The notes beneath the pieces were generated by a model that did no database searches, was not told the origin of the DNA, and was given only the letters and a program-made list of their open reading frames with translations. A stretch of DNA of 6,058 nt from contig JASLZO010000079.1 of NCBI GenBank assembly GCA_030754805.1, positions 1-6,058 of the forward strand, in the 5' to 3' direction. Position 1 is the stretch's first letter, and each line of letters begins with the position of its first letter. This stretch comes from Dehalococcoidia bacterium. GTDB lineage: Bacteria > Chloroflexota > Dehalococcoidia > UBA6926. Shown here one piece after another: positions 4,079-6,058 of the stretch. Made by a program: the position numbers and the translations under genes.

Positions 4079-5740
4079 TTACCCCAACCGCGCCATTTCG
4101 CGTTGAACGACTTCGTCTTCGTCCATCTTGATGAACAGGGCTTCTGGCGCCGGAAGTCTCGCACCAGCGGCTAGCGGAACCGTCCGCCACCCCGCGTCCC
4201 GGACCTCACCATCGAATCCCAACAGTTCATGCAGCTTCTGTGCACTGAACGGTAAGAACGGATAGAACAGCGTCTTGAGCGTTGATATCACTGAGAGGAC
4301 GACGCCCAGGGTTCGCTCCGTTTCGGTCCGGTCTTCGCGGACCGTTCGCCACGGTGCTCGCTCGTCGAGATAGCGGTTGGCGTCCTGCGCCAGGGCCATC
4401 GCGACCGCGAGGCCTGCCCGGAATCTAACAGCAGAGAGTTCGGCTTTTTCTTCTTCCAGTGCCGCTTCCGCCCTGGTTAGCAGTTCCTTTCCTCGCTCGT
4501 CCGGATCCAAGGTTGGCACCACACCGTTGAAGTTGCGCTGGAGGAACGTCAATACGCGATGGACCAAGTTGCCGAACGTGCCCACCAACTCGTTGTTGTT
4601 GCGTCGGACGTAATCACGCCAATTGAAATCGGAATCCGACGTCTCCGGCATCGTCGCGGCGAGGACGTAGCGAAGCGCGTCGACCGGGTAGCTCTCGAGG
4701 TAATCCGGTACCCACACAGCCCAGTTTCGGCTGGTCGAGAGTTGCTCTCCCTGCAAGTTGAGGAACTCATTCGCCGGAACGTCGTGCGGGAGGGCGAGAT
4801 CTTCGTCATATCCCATCAGCATCGCGGGCCAGATAATCGTATGGAACGGGATGTTGTCCTTCCCAAGGAAGTAGTACGCCTTCGAGTCGTTCCCCCACCA
4901 TTCCTTCCATGCATCGGGGGTTCCGTTACGTTGAGCCCACTCGACCGAAGCGGAAAGGTACCCAATCACCGCCTCGAACCAGACATAGATGCGGCGATCA
5001 TCCCAGCCTTCGAGGGGGACCGGGACGCCCCAGTCGAGGTCACGGGTTATTCCTCGATCCTTCAGCCCCTGGGCCAGGAAGCCATTAGTGAAGTTGAGGA
5101 CGTTCGGCCGCCAGTGCGTCTTGTCTTTCAGCCAGTCCTTGAGACGGTCCTCGAAGGCCGTCAACTGGAGCATGTAGTGCTCCCGCTCTCGGAACTCCGG
5201 CGTGCTCCCATCAAGGCTCGACTTCGGATCTATCAGCTCTTTCGGGTCAAGCGGTTTGCCGCAGTTGTCGCATTGATCGCCACGGGCCGCCTCGAAACCG
5301 CAGTGCGGGCAGGTTCCCGTCACGTACCGGTCAGGGAGGTACCGGCCGGAGGCAGGGCTGTAGGGAAGCTCGCTGGTCGCCTTGAAGAGGTACCCGCGCT
5401 CCAACAGGGTCGAGAAGATTGACTGCGCCCACTGGCGGTGGTTTTCGGTGCCCGTCGACGTGTACAGGTCCCACGAAATGCCGAGCGCTTCCCAGGACTT
5501 GAGAAACCCCGCGTGATTCTCGTCGACGACCTCCTGCGGGGTGGTCCCATCACGATCGGCGCGAAGCATAATCGGCGTGCCATGTTGGTCGCTTCCCGAG
5601 ACCATCAGGACCCGATTCCCCAGAGACCGGTGGAACCGGGCAAAGATATCGGCCGGGAGGTATGCGCCGGCGATCTGGCCCAGGTGGAGCGGGCCGTTGG
5701 CGTACGGCCACGCCACTCCCAGGAATATGCTCTCGGCCAT
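4079..5740 (-). CDS. metG: Methionyl-tRNA synthetase, short form with atypical KMSKS loop
   Basis: MetRS charges tRNA-Met with methionine using ATP, serving initiation and elongation. The 553-residue class I enzyme opens with AWPYANGPLHLGQIAG (10-25), holding the HIGH-type signature as HLGQ. A four-Cys zinc knuckle follows (CPHC 144-147 and CDNC 157-160), with LPDRYVTG just before it. YFLGKDNIPFH (290-300) lies in the catalytic core. The second signature loop is QLSTS (333-337) followed by RNWAVWVPDYLE, where most homologues have KMSKS or KFSTS, so both lysine positions are replaced. The anticodon-binding helical domain fills about 375-510, and no C-terminal Trbp-type tRNA-binding domain is present. 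The start is set by homology. AGGA sits only 1 nt before the ATG, too close to work as a Shine-Dalgarno. TTGCCC (5774-5769), 16 bp, TAGAGT (5752-5747) would place transcription at the ATG, suggesting a leaderless mRNA. Confidence 0.96.
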   Translation of the reverse strand: MAESIFLGVAWPYANGPLHLGQIAGAYLPADIFARFHRSLGNRVLMVSGSDQHGTPIMLRADRDGTTPQEVVDENHAGFLKSWEALGISWDLYTSTGTENHRQWAQSIFSTLLERGYLFKATSELPYSPASGRYLPDRYVTGTCPHCGFEAARGDQCDNCGKPLDPKELIDPKSSLDGSTPEFREREHYMLQLTAFEDRLKDWLKDKTHWRPNVLNFTNGFLAQGLKDRGITRDLDWGVPVPLEGWDDRRIYVWFEAVIGYLSASVEWAQRNGTPDAWKEWWGNDSKAYYFLGKDNIPFHTIIWPAMLMGYDEDLALPHDVPANEFLNLQGEQLSTSRNWAVWVPDYLESYPVDALRYVLAATMPETSDSDFNWRDYVRRNNNELVGTFGNLVHRVLTFLQRNFNGVVPTLDPDERGKELLTRAEAALEEEKAELSAVRFRAGLAVAMALAQDANRYLDERAPWRTVREDRTETERTLGVVLSVISTLKTLFYPFLPFSAQKLHELLGFDGEVRDAGWRTVPLAAGARLPAPEALFIKMDEDEVVQREMARLG

Positions 5741-5746
5741 GTCCTG

Positions 5747-5774
5747 ACTCTAGCATGCGTCCCTATCTGGGCAA
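5747..5774 (-). promoter_or_regulatory. Candidate metG promoter giving a leaderless transcript
   Basis: TTGCCC (5774-5769) and TAGAGT (5752-5747) lie 16 bp apart on the minus strand. A start about 7 nt past the -10 falls on the A of the metG ATG at 5740. Each box departs from consensus at two positions. The lack of a usable Shine-Dalgarno fits the leaderless reading, but the call is tentative. Confidence 0.3.
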
Positions 5775-5801
5775 TCTGTTGATGGGAGCCTGCCAACCGC
5801 T

Positions 5802-5840
5802 ACCCTGACGGAGCCCCAGTGCGGTCGCCTCCGTCAGGGT
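5802..5840 (+). promoter_or_regulatory. Perfect 12-bp-arm hairpin or operator before the transporter gene
   Basis: ACCCTGACGGAG (5802-5813) and CTCCGTCAGGGT (5829-5840) are exact inverted copies separated by 15 nt, ending 23 bp before the transporter ATG. No T tract follows in the plus direction, so it is unlikely to terminate transcription. A weak TTGATG-16 bp-TACCCT promoter candidate (5779-5806) would overlap the left arm. The repeat could then be a repressor operator or a 5' leader stem. The function is unproven; the inverted repeat itself is certain. Confidence 0.5.
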
Positions 5841-5863
5841 CCAGCTTCCATCGCCGAGAGGAA

Positions 5864-6058
5864 ATGAGCCAGAGACCACAAGGAACAGACGCCATCCGAC
5901 TTCGAGGCCGGTCGGGCCGCCCTCGGATTTTTCACGGGTGGTGGGTCGTTGCCGTCTCTCTATTGCTCGGCATCTTCCAGGGCGGAGTCCTCTTTTATGG
6001 CTTCACCCTGATCATCACGCCGCTCAGGGACGAAACGGGATGGAGCGCGACGCAGGTC
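5864..6058 (+). CDS. Major Facilitator Superfamily transporter, N-terminal fragment
   Basis: The frame opens at ATG 5864 and stays open for 65 codons to the right edge. GAGAGGA (5856-5862) lies immediately upstream as ribosome binding site, though the spacing is short. After about 23 basic cytosolic residues comes HGWWVVAVSLLLGIFQGG, then VLFYGFTLIITPLRDETGWS. The GWWVV opening of helix 1, the FYGF segment and the PLRDETGWS end of the first loop are typical of MFS carriers of the monocarboxylate/oxalate-formate (OFA)-like type, where helix 1 is followed by PLxxExGWS. Such proteins have 12 membrane helices and usually run to about 400-450 residues; here only the first helix and part of the loop are visible. 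The substrate cannot be inferred. The gene is divergent from metG, with a 123-bp shared control region that includes a large inverted repeat. Confidence 0.8.
   Translation, partial: MSQRPQGTDAIRLRGRSGRPRIFHGWWVVAVSLLLGIFQGGVLFYGFTLIITPLRDETGWSATQV

Noticed and set aside
4559..5422. 287-codon plus-strand open frame antisense to metG
   Set aside because: It lies wholly inside metG, whose motifs are unmistakable. The antisense translation has no recognisable domain, and such shadows are common in GC-rich genes.

Overview
This moderately GC-rich bacterial window is compact: eight protein-coding genes (two cut by the window edges) on both strands, with short intergenic gaps. The gene content (long-chain polyprenyl synthase, a short methionyl-tRNA synthetase without a C-terminal tRNA-binding domain, MTA phosphorylase next to adenine phosphoribosyltransferase) fits a free-living bacterium. 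Actinomycetota, perhaps an Acidimicrobiia-like lineage, is my guess. It rests on overall feel, not on a diagnostic marker.

Layout: (1) 1-186, minus: start of a truncated gene with a strong Shine-Dalgarno and a disordered basic N-terminus. (2) 373-1251, plus: 5'-methylthioadenosine phosphorylase. (3) 1310-1822, minus: adenine phosphoribosyltransferase, convergent with MTAP. (4) 1935-2221, minus: two very short tandem genes (38 and 47 codons) for paralogous desulforedoxin-like Cys-cluster proteins. They have their own sigma70-type promoter (2264-2292), a good ribosome binding site each, and a perfect 30-bp palindrome followed by a T-rich tail (1863-1892) that looks like their terminator. (5) 2376-3083, plus: RsmI, lacking the usual C-terminal extension. 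(6) 3103-4071 and 4079-5740, minus: a long-chain polyprenyl diphosphate synthase directly downstream of metG, probably one operon. (7) 5864-6058, plus: the N-terminus of a Major Facilitator Superfamily transporter, running off the right edge.

How the genes work together: MTAP releases adenine from methylthioadenosine, a by-product of polyamine and SAM metabolism, and APRT converts adenine to AMP. The convergent pair therefore forms an adenine-salvage module. RsmI and MetG are translation functions that often lie near each other. The polyprenyl synthase probably supplies a quinone side chain or a lipid carrier.

The most notable part is the stretch between apt and rsmI. It looks like empty intergenic DNA because its genes are under 50 codons, but it reads as a complete mini-operon of two diverged metal-binding miniproteins. 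One has the CxxC...CC pattern and the other CxxC...CH.
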